DNA from: Oceanispirochaeta crateris
GTDB taxonomy: Bacteria > Spirochaetota > Spirochaetia > DSM-2461
Assembly (NCBI RefSeq): GCF_008329965.1
Contig: NZ_CP036150.1
Location: forward strand, 3,576,439-3,640,438
Length of the DNA stretch: 64,000 bases
Direction of reading: 5' to 3'
The translations under genes and the position numbers were made by a program. Positions 26,273 to 35,593 of the stretch are shown here, piece after piece. A model generated the notes under the pieces. The model did no database searches. It had not been told where the DNA came from and saw only the letters and a list, made by a program, of their open reading frames with translations. The stretch's first letter is position 1. The number at the start of each line of letters is the position of its first letter.

Positions 26273-28066
26273 CTAAATTGTAAACTTATCCACCTCGCCT
26301 CCTAAGGTCTCTATGGCTTCCTTTGTGCTCCGGCTGATATCATTGACGCTATTCACGGCAATAGCAATCTGTTCAGAACCTGATGACATCTCATTCATAC
26401 TGTTTGCGATCTCCTGAGTTATGGAGTTGAGGGTCTTGCTTTCATGGATGACCTGTTGGCTGCTCTTGAGCATTTCACCTGAACCAGATTTCACTTGGCT
26501 TGTTATCTCATTCAGTAGCCCGATAGCCTCAAAAATCTCTCTACTGCCGCTGCTTTGTTCATCCATAGCATTTTGGATTTCCTGTCCTAGTTGAGTCACG
26601 ATCTTTATTTTTGAATCCATATCTTCAAATTGAATTAAAACTGCCTCGGTAGAAGTAGATATTCTATCCATGGCTTCTTTGATTTTTTTCAGAGAAATGG
26701 AAATAGTTTTTGATTGACTGCCGGAGGATTCAGCCAGTTTCCGAATTTCATCTGCAACAACAGCAAATCCTTTCCCTGAATCCCCTGCATGGGCGGCTTC
26801 GATCGCAGCATTCATGGATAGGAGATTCGTCTGGCTGGCGATACTTTGTATCATTGAGCTTATTTCCAGTAGGCCTTCAGACTCTTTTGTCACTGCCCGG
26901 ATATCGGCAGAAATGACTGTTAGATTAGTTCTCCCAGAGGAAGATGCTTTGGTGAGTTCTTCCATATTCTCTGTATTTCTTATCAGGTTTTGCGTGACCG
27001 ACTGAATATTTGATAACATTTCCTCAATAGCAGAGGATGATTGGCTTACATTGGAAGCTTGTTGCTCAATATGAGAATCAAGCTGTTGAATATTTCGAGT
27101 AATCTGTTCCATGGCTGAGCTTGATTCTTCTACACTGGCAGACTGATTGATTGTCTGATTTTTGATACTCTTAATATTGGCGCTTATCTGATTTATGGAG
27201 GCAGCGGTCTCTGTCATATTCGATGATAAATCCAATCCAAGAGATGTGAGCGTCCCTGTTTGTTCTTTTATGGATTGAACCAGAAGGCGGGTGTTGTCAG
27301 AAAGTGAATCAAATTCCCGGGAGAGATCGCCGAACTCATCGGTTCTTTTCCGCAGTTTTTCAGCCATGGAGCTTGTAAAGTCACCTTGGGCCATTTCTTT
27401 TGCATGTTTGACAATGTTCTTTATCGGTACTACGACACTTCTCGTTATGATGAATGCAATTACCAATCCAGCCAGTAATGAAATCAAGAAGGCTATGATT
27501 AATAAATTGAGAGAGGTTGTTACATTTGTGTTTGCTTTTTTCAGGGCAGTTTCCATATTCCTTGCCATGACATCATTCAATTTCTGTATTTCTTCATTGA
27601 TATTTTCTGCGTAGGGATCAAACTTTTCCATGTAAATGTTTCCAGCATTGGTCCCTTTGTTTATATAGGTTTCCGCCATTAGTTTGCCAATGGAATAGTA
27701 GTCATCAAAATTTATTCTGATTATTCTTATTTCTTCCTGAATCTCCGGCATTAAAATCATAAGTTCATTGAGTTGTTCTTCGAATAGGGCTGCGTATTTT
27801 TCAGCTTCATCAAAACCGTCATCAAAACCAGGGGCTCCGCGGGTTGCACTGATGTCTGTAAGCCATTGCTGTACTTGAATAACACTGATCTTGAGTTCTT
27901 TGGAAATCTCTGTACTTTTGTACGTTTTGGCGTAGATTTCGTTAGTCAGGGTTTTCGATTCCCTCAGTAAAAGAATTACTGGAACGAGTCCCGCAAGAAA
28001 TACCATTTCTACTGCGAGGAATCCTATGATGAGTGTTGACTTTGTTTTTCTATTTTTAAAAATCAT
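26273..28066 (-). CDS. Methyl-accepting chemotaxis protein with four-helix-bundle sensor
   Basis: Chemoreceptor of 597 residues. First membrane helix about residues 9-30. The helical periplasmic region (about 31-185) contains [30 protein letters not shown], suggesting a 4HB_MCP or related helical-bimodular sensor. Second helix about 187-210, HAMP about 211-263 ([20 protein letters not shown]). The signalling hairpin with tip [35 protein letters not shown] is near residue 420. It shares the signalling module with the adjacent receptor at 24214 but has a different ligand domain. Ligand unknown. Confidence 0.92.
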   Translation of the reverse strand: MIFKNRKTKSTLIIGFLAVEMVFLAGLVPVILLLRESKTLTNEIYAKTYKSTEISKELKISVIQVQQWLTDISATRGAPGFDDGFDEAEKYAALFEEQLNELMILMPEIQEEIRIIRINFDDYYSIGKLMAETYINKGTNAGNIYMEKFDPYAENINEEIQKLNDVMARNMETALKKANTNVTTSLNLLIIAFLISLLAGLVIAFIITRSVVVPIKNIVKHAKEMAQGDFTSSMAEKLRKRTDEFGDLSREFDSLSDNTRLLVQSIKEQTGTLTSLGLDLSSNMTETAASINQISANIKSIKNQTINQSASVEESSSAMEQITRNIQQLDSHIEQQASNVSQSSSAIEEMLSNIQSVTQNLIRNTENMEELTKASSSGRTNLTVISADIRAVTKESEGLLEISSMIQSIASQTNLLSMNAAIEAAHAGDSGKGFAVVADEIRKLAESSGSQSKTISISLKKIKEAMDRISTSTEAVLIQFEDMDSKIKIVTQLGQEIQNAMDEQSSGSREIFEAIGLLNEITSQVKSGSGEMLKSSQQVIHESKTLNSITQEIANSMNEMSSGSEQIAIAVNSVNDISRSTKEAIETLGGEVDKFTI

Positions 28067-28349
28067 ATTCTGTCCTCAGGATGATGGAGTATCGTTTTAT
28101 AGTTTCAGAGTCGCTATCATGCCATCAAAAAGCTCAAATAATCCACATTTTTGTAAAAAAAATATAGTTTTAATAATATTTGTTAATCGAAAAAATTATC
28201 GTGATTGATGATATTATTTCTGTGTGCTGCTTGCTGTCTTTAGTGGGCGGGAAAGGAACAGGGGAAATAATGGAGTTTTTTTAAAATTCTAACTTCTGAT
28301 GAGATTCATTATCAGAACTATTGGTTAGATAAAGTTCATAATTATAGAG
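28067..28349. other. Intergenic region between chemoreceptor and NTPase genes
   Basis: AT-rich, 283 nt: promoter region of the chemoreceptor on the minus strand and the 3' end of the metal-transport operon. No gene, clear hairpin terminator or recognisable sigma28 box found. Confidence 0.4.
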
Positions 28350-28892
28350 TTAATATCTGTTTGCCAGAATCCTCATCATGAGTGCCTCTTCATGGTGAGG
28401 ATTCCTATCTTTATCAATCATCAGGACTTCTGAATCTATCCATCGTTCTAAAGCCTGACTGATCAGTTCCGGACGTACCACTACTATGCTGCAGTCATCT
28501 TTCTGTAAGTCTATTCTGGACAACCCCGCTGTCCAGCCTTGCTCTCTTTCAAACTCAAGTATCCCTGCTTCATCGAGTATAAATAGGTTGCACTTTGGTG
28601 TTTTCATGATCTGCGAATTGCCCCATGTTATGGCAGAAGGGTCAAAAATCCACTGTCTTGTGCTAAGTTCTCTGTTTCCTTGATTAGTCATGACCTGAAA
28701 CGACTTGTTAAACTCTGCAAGCCGGCGGGTTTCACTTGAGAACAGGTCCAGGGCTCTAAGCTCGTCTTTCCTGCTCGTCAGGGTGATGATGCCCGCGACG
28801 GTCATCTCTCTTGTCCTGGCTTTCTTGTATAAGCTGCGACAGAACGTGGTCTTTCCGGCTTCTCTGTCTCCTGTGAGGATAAATCTTTTCAT
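28350..28892 (-). CDS. P-loop NTPase (THEP1/nucleoside-triphosphatase-like)
   Basis: Small cytoplasmic NTPase of about 180 residues. P-loop TGDREAGKTTFC at about residues 5-16. The Walker B-like segment LFILDEAGILEFE (about 105-117) matches the LxxxDExGxxE pattern of NTPase_1 (THEP1). The ATG at 28892 is chosen because it overlaps the stop of the upstream ABC ATPase gene (ATGA); an in-frame upstream ATG would give nine extra residues. Last gene of the DUF134-FecBCD-like operon, which suggests a role linked to the imported metal or cofactor. Actual substrate unknown. Confidence 0.72.
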   Translation of the reverse strand: MKRFILTGDREAGKTTFCRSLYKKARTREMTVAGIITLTSRKDELRALDLFSSETRRLAEFNKSFQVMTNQGNRELSTRQWIFDPSAITWGNSQIMKTPKCNLFILDEAGILEFEREQGWTAGLSRIDLQKDDCSIVVVRPELISQALERWIDSEVLMIDKDRNPHHEEALMMRILANRY

Positions 28893-29683
28893 TCTGGTCT
28901 TTGTGGGGATTGGCCCCAAATCAGAACGGTTCGTTTGTCAATGGTTCTGATTTTTACAGGAACATTGTAGAGGCTTGTCAGGTTCTTCTCATTTAAAATC
29001 TTTTCAGAAGGTCCCGAATGAATCACCGAACCATTCTTAAGAAGGATGGCATGATCTGCCAGTCTAAGTACGAGTTCCGGGTCATGGGACGTAAAAAATA
29101 GGCTTATTCCTTTTTCTTTTAAGGTCCTTAGTATTTTGAGTATTTTCTCTCTGTTTTGAAGGTCGAGGTGGGATGCCGGTTCATCCAGGAGTAGGAGTTC
29201 GGGCTGCTGTGTCAAAGCTCTGGCCAATAGAACCAACTGCTTTTCTCCTCCGCTTAAGCGTGATACTTTTCTATCAACAAGGTGGTCAATACCCGCCTCA
29301 CTTAGGGCGTCTCTGGCGATTGCTTCATCCTTAGCTCCCGGTGTCCCCAGGGGGGGGAGATAGGGAACCCGACCCAATAGAATGTATTCAAGAACTGAAT
29401 AATCAAATTGAACGACTTCGTCTTGAGGAACCAGGGCCATAAATTGTCCTCTATTTTTGGAATTCCAACGCATAATTGGATGATTCTGAAGCAGAACCTC
29501 ACCACTTTGAGGAGAACGCCAACCGAGAGCGAGGTCCATAATGGTTGTCTTTCCAGCTCCGTTGGGGCCCAACAAAGCTGTGGCCCTGCCTTCGGGGACC
29601 TGCATGTTCAATGAGGGAAAAAGAGGTGGGTTTTTAGAATGCCAATGAAATCTGACATTCCTGAATTCTATGATCTTTTTCAT
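28889..29683 (-). CDS. FecE/FepC-type ABC transporter ATP-binding protein
   Basis: ATPase of 264 residues for a metal-chelate, haem or cobalamin-class importer. Walker A GPNGAGKTT (about residues 39-47), signature RLSGGEKQLVLLARAL (about 142-157), Walker B LLLLDEPASHLDL (about 162-174), H-loop in FFTSHDPELVLRLADH. The LGRVPYLPPLGTPGAKDEAIARDAL stretch is typical of FecE-type domains. The stop overlaps the NTPase start, and the start is 10 nt after the permease stop. Substrate (iron chelate, corrinoid, molybdate or other) not decided by the sequence. Confidence 0.9.
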   Translation of the reverse strand: MKKIIEFRNVRFHWHSKNPPLFPSLNMQVPEGRATALLGPNGAGKTTIMDLALGWRSPQSGEVLLQNHPIMRWNSKNRGQFMALVPQDEVVQFDYSVLEYILLGRVPYLPPLGTPGAKDEAIARDALSEAGIDHLVDRKVSRLSGGEKQLVLLARALTQQPELLLLDEPASHLDLQNREKILKILRTLKEKGISLFFTSHDPELVLRLADHAILLKNGSVIHSGPSEKILNEKNLTSLYNVPVKIRTIDKRTVLIWGQSPQRPE

Positions 29684-29693
29684 GTAAGCCCTC

Positions 29694-30692
29694 TCATAAA
29701 TGTCTCCTGAGAGGTGAAAAAACCATGAGGAGAGTGAAGATCAGGGCTCCCGCTAGTGAGGTCAGAATTCCCAAGGGAATCTCTCCCGTGCTGATGGTCC
29801 TGGCTGTATCATCGCTGATTAGGGCGAAAATACCGCCAGTAATAAGAGCTGTCGGAACGGATTTTGCCGTGTCGCTGCCGGCGACTCTTCTGGCTATATG
29901 AGGAATGATCAAACCGATCCAACCAATGATTCCACAGTACGAGACTACTGCCGCCGTTGCCAGTACAGCCATAAAGAGGAAAATGTTTTTTTCCAGGATC
30001 GGAGATATACCCAGAGAGTGAGCTGTTCTGTCTCCCATGGAAAGAAGATTCAGCCGCCATCTTAATATGAAAATTAGAATAAGGACCGGGACAGTAAAGG
30101 GAATCAAATATTTTAATTCAGTCCAACCAATCCCCGAGAGTCCACCCATCATCCAGAAGGTTATCTCCTGTAGTTGGCTTCTGGGGTCTGCCAGATATTT
30201 TAAAATACCCAGGCCCGATGAGAACACCGCTGATACTATAATTCCTGATAAAATGAGGCGAATGATCCATCCGCCAAAGCGGATGGCTTTGGCCAGAGAC
30301 CAAGCCAATCCCAAAGCCAGCAAAGAGAATAGAGCTGCCGAGAAGGGAAGGGCCAGAGGACTTTTTACATTGAGGACAATCATTAGTCCTGCCCCAAAGG
30401 CCGCCCCTTGAGACACGCCCAGAATCCCCGGTTCCACAAGAGGGTTGCCAAGAATTGTTTGAAAGACCAAGCCTGTCAATGCCAGTGTGCTGCCGAGAAT
30501 TACAGCTGCTATAATGCGGGGAAGCCTCAGGTTTAGGATAATATTCCAGGCAATAGGATTCCTGATAGCCTCATCCAATCCTATGAACCCCGGCTTTGGA
30601 TAGCGTCCCAGAAGCAGCGATCCGAAGACCAGAACCACCAGGAGCAGTATGAGGAGGATATTTTTTACCCATACAGGCTTTTTTTCCCCCAC
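29694..30692 (-). CDS. FecCD-family ABC transporter permease
   Basis: Membrane permease of 332 residues, about ten helices, FecCD/BtuC family. Diagnostic segments: LRLPRIIAAVILGSTLALTGLVFQTILGNPLVEPGILGVSQGAAFGAG (about residues 52-99), the ILSGIIVSAVFSSGLGILKYLADP region (about 147-170), FWMMGGLSG and LIIPHIARRVAGSD (about 275-290, ATPase-docking loop). A single permease gene implies a homodimer, as in BtuC or FhuB-half systems. It lies between the binding protein and the ATPase in one operon. Confidence 0.92.
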   Translation of the reverse strand: MGEKKPVWVKNILLILLLVVLVFGSLLLGRYPKPGFIGLDEAIRNPIAWNIILNLRLPRIIAAVILGSTLALTGLVFQTILGNPLVEPGILGVSQGAAFGAGLMIVLNVKSPLALPFSAALFSLLALGLAWSLAKAIRFGGWIIRLILSGIIVSAVFSSGLGILKYLADPRSQLQEITFWMMGGLSGIGWTELKYLIPFTVPVLILIFILRWRLNLLSMGDRTAHSLGISPILEKNIFLFMAVLATAAVVSYCGIIGWIGLIIPHIARRVAGSDTAKSVPTALITGGIFALISDDTARTISTGEIPLGILTSLAGALIFTLLMVFSPLRRHL

Positions 30693-30696
30693 GGTT

Positions 30697-31896
30697 CTAT
30701 TCTAGCCCTTCTACTATAGGATAAATTTTGTTGCTGTAATCTTCTTCTGAGATATCGTAGAAATCGGCAAAGAATTGTTGAGCCTTAAGATTCATGTCTG
30801 TTTCGGGAAAAATCTCATTATGAGACACAAACGCCATCCATTGCAGTCCCAGGAGCCAGCGGGGATCCGGCTGGTCCCAGCTATGAAAATCCATGGGGAA
30901 AGGATGGATCTCCCCTCCCTGATTCACGCTCAGTTCCATCCAGTAGGGATTCTCTTTCATGATATTGAGAACTTCGGAGACAGGCGTCCTATAGGAGATG
31001 AGAAAAATCTGATCAGGATTCCAGGCGGCTATCTGTTCAAATCCAACTGTTGTCCATCGTGTTCCCATATCTGCATCGGTCCAAACAGGATCTGATCCTG
31101 TCATTTCGAGCATCTTTGTCTGGATAAATGTAAGAGGGGGAACCTGAAATGCTCCGGTCCCATCCTTTTCTGAATAGTAGAGGATCAGGCTTTTCTTCCT
31201 ATCTTCACTCTTTAACCCTTCTAGAGGATTCACAACGTTCATTGTGTATTCAGAGAATAGATTCTGCAGATCCATTGCCCTTTGGGGATTGCCAAAGATC
31301 TGGCCTAAAATTGCAAGATCCCTCTCCCAGGCTTCTGGGGATTCCAGGTCCATATAGATGACAGGTAAGCCAACTTTCTGGAACTCTTTGTCATATTTGC
31401 TGAACAGAAAATCTTTCATGATTACCAGATCCGGCGACGCAGACAGAATCTCTTCTATGTTGATTGTCCGTGGAAAAATAATTTTTTCATCGTATGAGGG
31501 ATCGACGATGGGAAGAAAATTCCCTCGACCCTGATTTCCATCGGCCATACCTACAACACGTTCTCTGGCTTCAGGAAAGAGGAATAAGGCATCATTTACA
31601 AGGAAAGCCGATGATCCTGCCTGAACAATCCTTTCGGGAACTCCCGGCAGAACGACTGTTCTTCCTAGGGAGTCCTGAATTGTTATAGAGGTCTCAATCG
31701 TTTCGTTCTTGGAGGGTATGGAGCTGTCCTGGGCTCCTCCTGCCCACATCAATGAAAGATTCATTAGCATGAGTGTTATTATAAATTTTGTAGTTTTCAT
31801 GGGTATAGAATAGTTCAGCAGTGAAGGCTTGTAAATATCAGATAAAAATGGACTGACAACCTCGGCCAAGCTCAGAGATGGTGGAAGAAGGGCCAT
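30697..31896 (-). CDS. FecB/BtuF-type ABC transporter substrate-binding protein
   Basis: Periplasmic receptor with two Rossmann-like lobes joined by a long helix (Peripla_BP_2 family). Motifs: VLPGVPERIVQAGSSA, EEILSASPDLVIMKDFLFSKYDKEFQKVGLPVIYMDLE and FEQIAAWNPDQIFLIS. The start is ambiguous. An ATG at 31896 follows the upstream stop (TAGGAAAAATG) and is translationally coupled, but puts 32 residues before the signal peptide. An ATG at 31800 begins directly with the hydrophobic signal (MKTTKFIITLMLMNLSLMWAGG) but has no Shine-Dalgarno. There is no classic lipobox Cys. Ligand unknown; a Trp/Asp/His-rich C-terminal lobe (FHSWDQPDPRWLL) is notable. Confidence 0.85.
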   Translation of the reverse strand: MALLPPSLSLAEVVSPFLSDIYKPSLLNYSIPMKTTKFIITLMLMNLSLMWAGGAQDSSIPSKNETIETSITIQDSLGRTVVLPGVPERIVQAGSSAFLVNDALFLFPEARERVVGMADGNQGRGNFLPIVDPSYDEKIIFPRTINIEEILSASPDLVIMKDFLFSKYDKEFQKVGLPVIYMDLESPEAWERDLAILGQIFGNPQRAMDLQNLFSEYTMNVVNPLEGLKSEDRKKSLILYYSEKDGTGAFQVPPLTFIQTKMLEMTGSDPVWTDADMGTRWTTVGFEQIAAWNPDQIFLISYRTPVSEVLNIMKENPYWMELSVNQGGEIHPFPMDFHSWDQPDPRWLLGLQWMAFVSHNEIFPETDMNLKAQQFFADFYDISEEDYSNKIYPIVEGLE

Positions 31897-31901
31897 TTTT
31901 C

Positions 31902-32345
31902 CTAGGCGTCAGACTCTTCGCAACATCGGCAGTCATGCTGGCAGGATGGTTGAGCCTTGATCACCTGGTTCCCATTGCAGCGTGGGCATGAAATGGCCTC
32001 CCCCGGTTCTACCTGGAAGGGCCTGTGACATGTTTTGCAGCAATACACGTTGGAAGCAAATAAGATTCTCCCTCCCGCTATTTCAAGAGGACCGCCATCG
32101 GTGAGGAAGTCGGCCGCTTTTTTTCGAGCCCGATTCAGAAGCCTGGTGAATGTGGGACGGGATATATTCATAATCCTGCTGGCATCTTTGTGGTCGTAGT
32201 TCAATTTGTCTGCCAACCTCAATGCTTCATATTCATCCAGATGCAGTTCAATAGGTTTTTTCTGACTGGTGGGAGAATCTTCGGCATTAAAGCGAAAAAA
32301 CCTTGGTGGAGAATTTACAGATCTGACAATTTCATTTCTACCCAT
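31902..32345 (-). CDS. DUF134 family DNA-binding protein with Cys-rich C-terminus
   Basis: About 147 residues. The DUF134 core carries a sigma-like HTH: LDEYEALRLADKLNYDHKDASRIMNISRPTFTRLLNRARKKAADFLTDG (about residues 37-85). It is followed by a zinc-ribbon-like part (CCKTCHRPF then CPRCNG, about 103-129) and a Cys/His-rich tail (CQHDCRCCEESDA). Ten cysteines lie in the last third, an apparent metal- or redox-sensing extension. The ATG at 32345 is preferred to a TTG 12 codons earlier. First gene of the FecBCD-like operon and divergent from the CoA-disulfide reductase, so it is the likely regulator of one or both (inferred). Confidence 0.82.
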   Translation of the reverse strand: MGRNEIVRSVNSPPRFFRFNAEDSPTSQKKPIELHLDEYEALRLADKLNYDHKDASRIMNISRPTFTRLLNRARKKAADFLTDGGPLEIAGGRILFASNVYCCKTCHRPFQVEPGEAISCPRCNGNQVIKAQPSCQHDCRCCEESDA

Positions 32346-32380
32346 AGTCCATATCTTATTTTTATTCTTGATTTTACACA

Positions 32381-32442
32381 ATAGTTCACAAAAACTCTCT
32401 TTACAGGCTTAGCACAGACTTGTTAATATGAACCATAGTTCA
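32381..32442. promoter_or_regulatory. Repeated ATAGTTCA boxes between DUF134 gene and CoA-disulfide reductase
   Basis: ATAGTTCA occurs at 32381-32388 and 32435-32442. The second copy is half of an inverted repeat TGAAC-CATA-GTTCA (32429-32442), placed just before the ribosome-binding site of the + strand gene. Two like-oriented sites 54 bp apart flanking divergent starts suggest a shared operator. Confidence 0.5.
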
Positions 32443-32457
32443 ATATGAGGAGAGAGT

Positions 32458-34152
32458 ATGGCCCAGAAATACGTCGTTATCGGTGGTTCAGCAGCCGGTC
32501 CAAAAGTAGCTTCTAAGATTAGAAGGCTTGATGAACAAGCTGAAATTATAATGATCCAGAAAGGAAAATATCTCAGCATGGCTTCCTGTGGATATCCCTA
32601 CTTCGTCGGGGGGGTATTTGATGATCCAGGAGCCTTGATTGCCACACCCACTGGGGTCGCCAGGGATCCCCAGTTCTTTTCAAAGGTCAAAAATATAACG
32701 GCTCTGATTGAAACAGAAGCCATGAGCATCGACAGAACCGGAAAAAAGTTGCTTGTAAAAAACATTCCCACAGGTAAAGAAGAAGAAATCTCATATGACA
32801 AGCTTGTCATTGCAACAGGAGCTTCTCCGGTTGTTCCTCCCATCCCAGGGATAGATCTGGATGGGATTCATACACTCCAGAGTATGGAAGATGCGGTCAC
32901 ACTCAAAGACCTGGTTGTCAGCAAGAAGGCTAAAAAGGCTGTCATAGTCGGTGGTGGTCTCATAGGCATCGAAACCTGTGAGGCCTTTCAATTGGCCGGA
33001 ATTGATACAACCGTCATTGAAATGCAGGACCAGATTCTTCCATTTCTGGATTGGGAAATGGCTAAACTTGTCGAGAATCACATGTGTTCCAAGGGTGTCA
33101 GTGTGATTACCGGAAAAGGAGTCACCAAATTTTTAGGTGAGAATGGAAAGTTGAAAGGGGTTGAGATCTCCTCAGGAGAAGTTATTTCCTGTGACAATGC
33201 TGTTATTTCTATTGGTGTTAAACCCAACAGCAGTCTGGCTTTAAATGCCGGTTTGAAAGTAGGCGACTCCAAGGGTATTCAGGTAAATCGTTTTATGCAG
33301 ACTTCAGATCCTTTCATCTATGCAGCAGGGGACTGTACGGAAGTAACCAACCTCATTACTCACAATAAACAGCATTTTCCCATGGGTGATGCTGCCAACT
33401 TACAGGGACGTGTGGTTGCACAGAATGTAGTGAGAGGAAATTCTGAGGAGTATAACGGGGTCATTGGAACAGGAATCTGTAAAGTCTTTGATTTTACGGC
33501 AGGGAGTACCGGCTTGTCTCAGAAGATAGCGGAGAGAGAAGGTTTTCAAAATATCATCACAGCTGTTCATGCGGCTCCGGATAAGCCCGGATTCATGGGT
33601 GCCTCTCCACTTATTATTAAACTGATTGCCGCTAAATCAACCGGAAGATTTTTAGGAATGCAGGCTGTAGGCACAGGAGATGTGTCAAAAAGAGTTGCTA
33701 TGGCGGCTATGGCTCTCCATGGAAGGTTATGCATCTCTGAAATGGTCAATCTGGATTTACCCTACGCGCCTCCATTTTCACCGGCTATTGATAACTTTAT
33801 TGCAGCCGTTCATCTTCTGGAAAATAAATGGCAGCATCAGATGAATGGGATCTCGCCGGTAGAATTGAAGGCAAAGATTGACAGTGGCAAGGCGCCTTTC
33901 ATTTTGGACCTAAGAGGCCCTGATGAGTTTGAACAGATGGAGCTTGGTATTGGTGAAGTCCTAATTCCTCTGGGAGCCCTACGTTCCAATTTGTCCAAAC
34001 TTCCTCAGAACAAGGATGCTGAGATTGTGACATATTGTAAGATCTCCTTACGGGGGTATGAAGCCTCCTGTATCTTACGGGCTCATGGATATACCAATGT
34101 CTCTGTCTTGGAGGGAGGCATTGCGGCTTGGCCTTATCCTCGTAAAAAATGA
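32458..34152 (+). CDS. CoA-disulfide reductase / NADH oxidase with C-terminal rhodanese domain
   Basis: FAD- and NAD(P)H-dependent flavoprotein of 564 residues. N-terminal FAD site VIGGSAAGPKVASKIRR. The single redox Cys44 in SMASCGYPYFVGG is the hallmark of CoA-disulfide reductases and NADH oxidases. NAD site KAVIVGGGLIGIETCEAF (about residues 160-178). FAD-binding YAAGDCTEV near 285. The dimerisation domain runs to about 455. A rhodanese domain (about 465-564) carries the active-site Cys527 in VTYCKISLRGYEA. Fusions of this kind reduce CoA persulfide or polysulfide as well as CoA disulfide. Good SD GAGGAG before the ATG. Followed by a strong terminator. Confidence 0.92.
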   Translation: MAQKYVVIGGSAAGPKVASKIRRLDEQAEIIMIQKGKYLSMASCGYPYFVGGVFDDPGALIATPTGVARDPQFFSKVKNITALIETEAMSIDRTGKKLLVKNIPTGKEEEISYDKLVIATGASPVVPPIPGIDLDGIHTLQSMEDAVTLKDLVVSKKAKKAVIVGGGLIGIETCEAFQLAGIDTTVIEMQDQILPFLDWEMAKLVENHMCSKGVSVITGKGVTKFLGENGKLKGVEISSGEVISCDNAVISIGVKPNSSLALNAGLKVGDSKGIQVNRFMQTSDPFIYAAGDCTEVTNLITHNKQHFPMGDAANLQGRVVAQNVVRGNSEEYNGVIGTGICKVFDFTAGSTGLSQKIAEREGFQNIITAVHAAPDKPGFMGASPLIIKLIAAKSTGRFLGMQAVGTGDVSKRVAMAAMALHGRLCISEMVNLDLPYAPPFSPAIDNFIAAVHLLENKWQHQMNGISPVELKAKIDSGKAPFILDLRGPDEFEQMELGIGEVLIPLGALRSNLSKLPQNKDAEIVTYCKISLRGYEASCILRAHGYTNVSVLEGGIAAWPYPRKK

Positions 34153-34185
34153 GGTAAAACAGTTATAAAATAAATGATATAAGTG

Positions 34186-34218
34186 AAGCCGGTCCGGGAA
34201 CAATGGGCCGGCTTTTTT
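34186..34218 (+). terminator. Strong Rho-independent terminator
   Basis: GC-rich 10-bp stem AAGCCGGTCC / GGGCCGGCTT with a 9-nt loop and a T6 tail, 34 nt after the CoA-disulfide reductase stop. Confidence 0.85.
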
Positions 34219-34233
34219 AATGATGACAGTTTT

Positions 34234-34253
34234 TCTCTGTGTTTACACAGAGA
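34234..34253. promoter_or_regulatory. Palindrome upstream of the CdaR-type regulator gene
   Basis: Perfect inverted repeat TCTCTGTG-TTTA-CACAGAGA, 50 nt before the ATG. It may overlap a weak promoter (TTTACA at 34242, GATAAT at 34263, 15-nt spacer). Candidate autoregulatory site. Confidence 0.45.
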
Positions 34254-34303
34254 TCACGCCATGATAATTTGACTCTGTTATTTGCATATTATAAGGAGGA
34301 ATT

Positions 34304-35449
34304 ATGGCAATATTGACTCCTGAGTTTGCTCAGCAGTTTATTCAGAAAACCGTAAAGAATCTCCCATACAATGTAAATATTATGAATCATGAAGGCGTTA
34401 TCATCGCCAGTAAAGATAGCAGCCGAATCGGCGATTTTCATGAGGTGGCTCATGGTCTACTTTCCGGTCAAATACAGAATGGAGTGGTTACAGAAGAGGA
34501 TCATTTCATAGGCACAAAACCAGGGATCAATATGTTTATAGATCACCAGGGCAAACATATCGGTGTTATTTGCGTCTCAGGAGATCCTGACAATGTTAAA
34601 AATTTTGCTGGTTTTGTGAAGACAACAATGGAAACCATGCTCGCCTATGATTTAAAGATGTCCATGACACAGAGGTCATTAGGAGATGCTGAAAAATTCC
34701 TTCATTATATCCTTTTTGAAGAAGAATTTAATGTGGAAGATGCGAAGAGACTTCATGAACGTTATAGCAATGTGAGTCCGCAATTAGCCGTTGTCATTAT
34801 TGTCCGCTATTCTTCCAGAATAGACAGAGACAAAATTATGAGAAGTCTGGCTTTTGAAAATGAAGCCAACAGGAAGGGCATTGCCATCAAGGGTAGGAAT
34901 GACGATCTAATCATATTGAAAAACCTGGATAATCGGGTAAATGAGGGCATTCGGGACTATAAGGATCAGATCTTCAAATTTATTTGGGATTTGGAAGAAA
35001 AGCTCTCCGTCGTTCTGGAAGATCATGATCTTCAATATTACGTAGGAAGTCTACAAACCCGATTGGATATGTTTCGGACCTCTTATCATCATGCTCAGCA
35101 TATTGCTTTTTATCCTCATCAGAGACAGAAAAATAGGGCCGTTTTTTTTCTGGATCACATCCAGGACTACATCCGTAATTCAATGACTATGAAATTTTAT
35201 AATGATATTTTCTCAGTATTCCTCACACTCTTCCAAGGGGATGAGAAGCTGGTCATGGTGGAGACCATTAAGGCGCTGGCTGCCAATAACTACAACATTG
35301 TAAGTACCAGTAAGGATCTTCATGTTCATAGGAATACCATAACCTTCAGGTTGAATAAATTGAAGAACTCCTTGAATATCGATCCTCTGCTTATTGGATC
35401 CGATAGGGAGTTCCTAAATGAGCTGGCATATTACCTGGACAAAAGATAA
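34304..35449 (+). CDS. cdaR: CdaR-type sugar-diacid regulator
   Basis: Transcription factor of 381 residues. The N-terminal diacid-recognition domain (about residues 5-135) has the signature FIQKTVKNLPYNVNIMNHEGVIIASKDSSRIGDFHEVA, as in E. coli CdaR, which senses glycerate or sugar diacids. The middle GGDEF-like region lacks catalytic motifs. The C-terminal PucR/HTH_30 domain (about 325-380) reads TIKALAANNYNIVSTSKDLHVHRNTITFRLNKL. SD AAGGAGG lies directly upstream. The next genes, an AEC permease and a GarR reductase, fit a D-glycerate or glucarate-type regulon. Confidence 0.88.
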   Translation: MAILTPEFAQQFIQKTVKNLPYNVNIMNHEGVIIASKDSSRIGDFHEVAHGLLSGQIQNGVVTEEDHFIGTKPGINMFIDHQGKHIGVICVSGDPDNVKNFAGFVKTTMETMLAYDLKMSMTQRSLGDAEKFLHYILFEEEFNVEDAKRLHERYSNVSPQLAVVIIVRYSSRIDRDKIMRSLAFENEANRKGIAIKGRNDDLIILKNLDNRVNEGIRDYKDQIFKFIWDLEEKLSVVLEDHDLQYYVGSLQTRLDMFRTSYHHAQHIAFYPHQRQKNRAVFFLDHIQDYIRNSMTMKFYNDIFSVFLTLFQGDEKLVMVETIKALAANNYNIVSTSKDLHVHRNTITFRLNKLKNSLNIDPLLIGSDREFLNELAYYLDKR

Positions 35450-35593
35450 AAATATTCACAGTCCAATTGGGCTTGAAAGAGTTGCATAAAGGGATCTTGT
35501 AACAAAAAAAGTCATACATATTGCTATTAATGAAAAATCTCTGAAAAATGGATGCTAATGCTCTTGGCCTCAGAAGGCAAAAGGATAAATTAA

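Noticed and set aside
32365-32400. Rex or CRP/FNR site upstream of CoA-disulfide reductase
   Set aside because: The right half TTCACAA is present but the left half does not complete TTGTGAA or TTGTGA at the required spacing.
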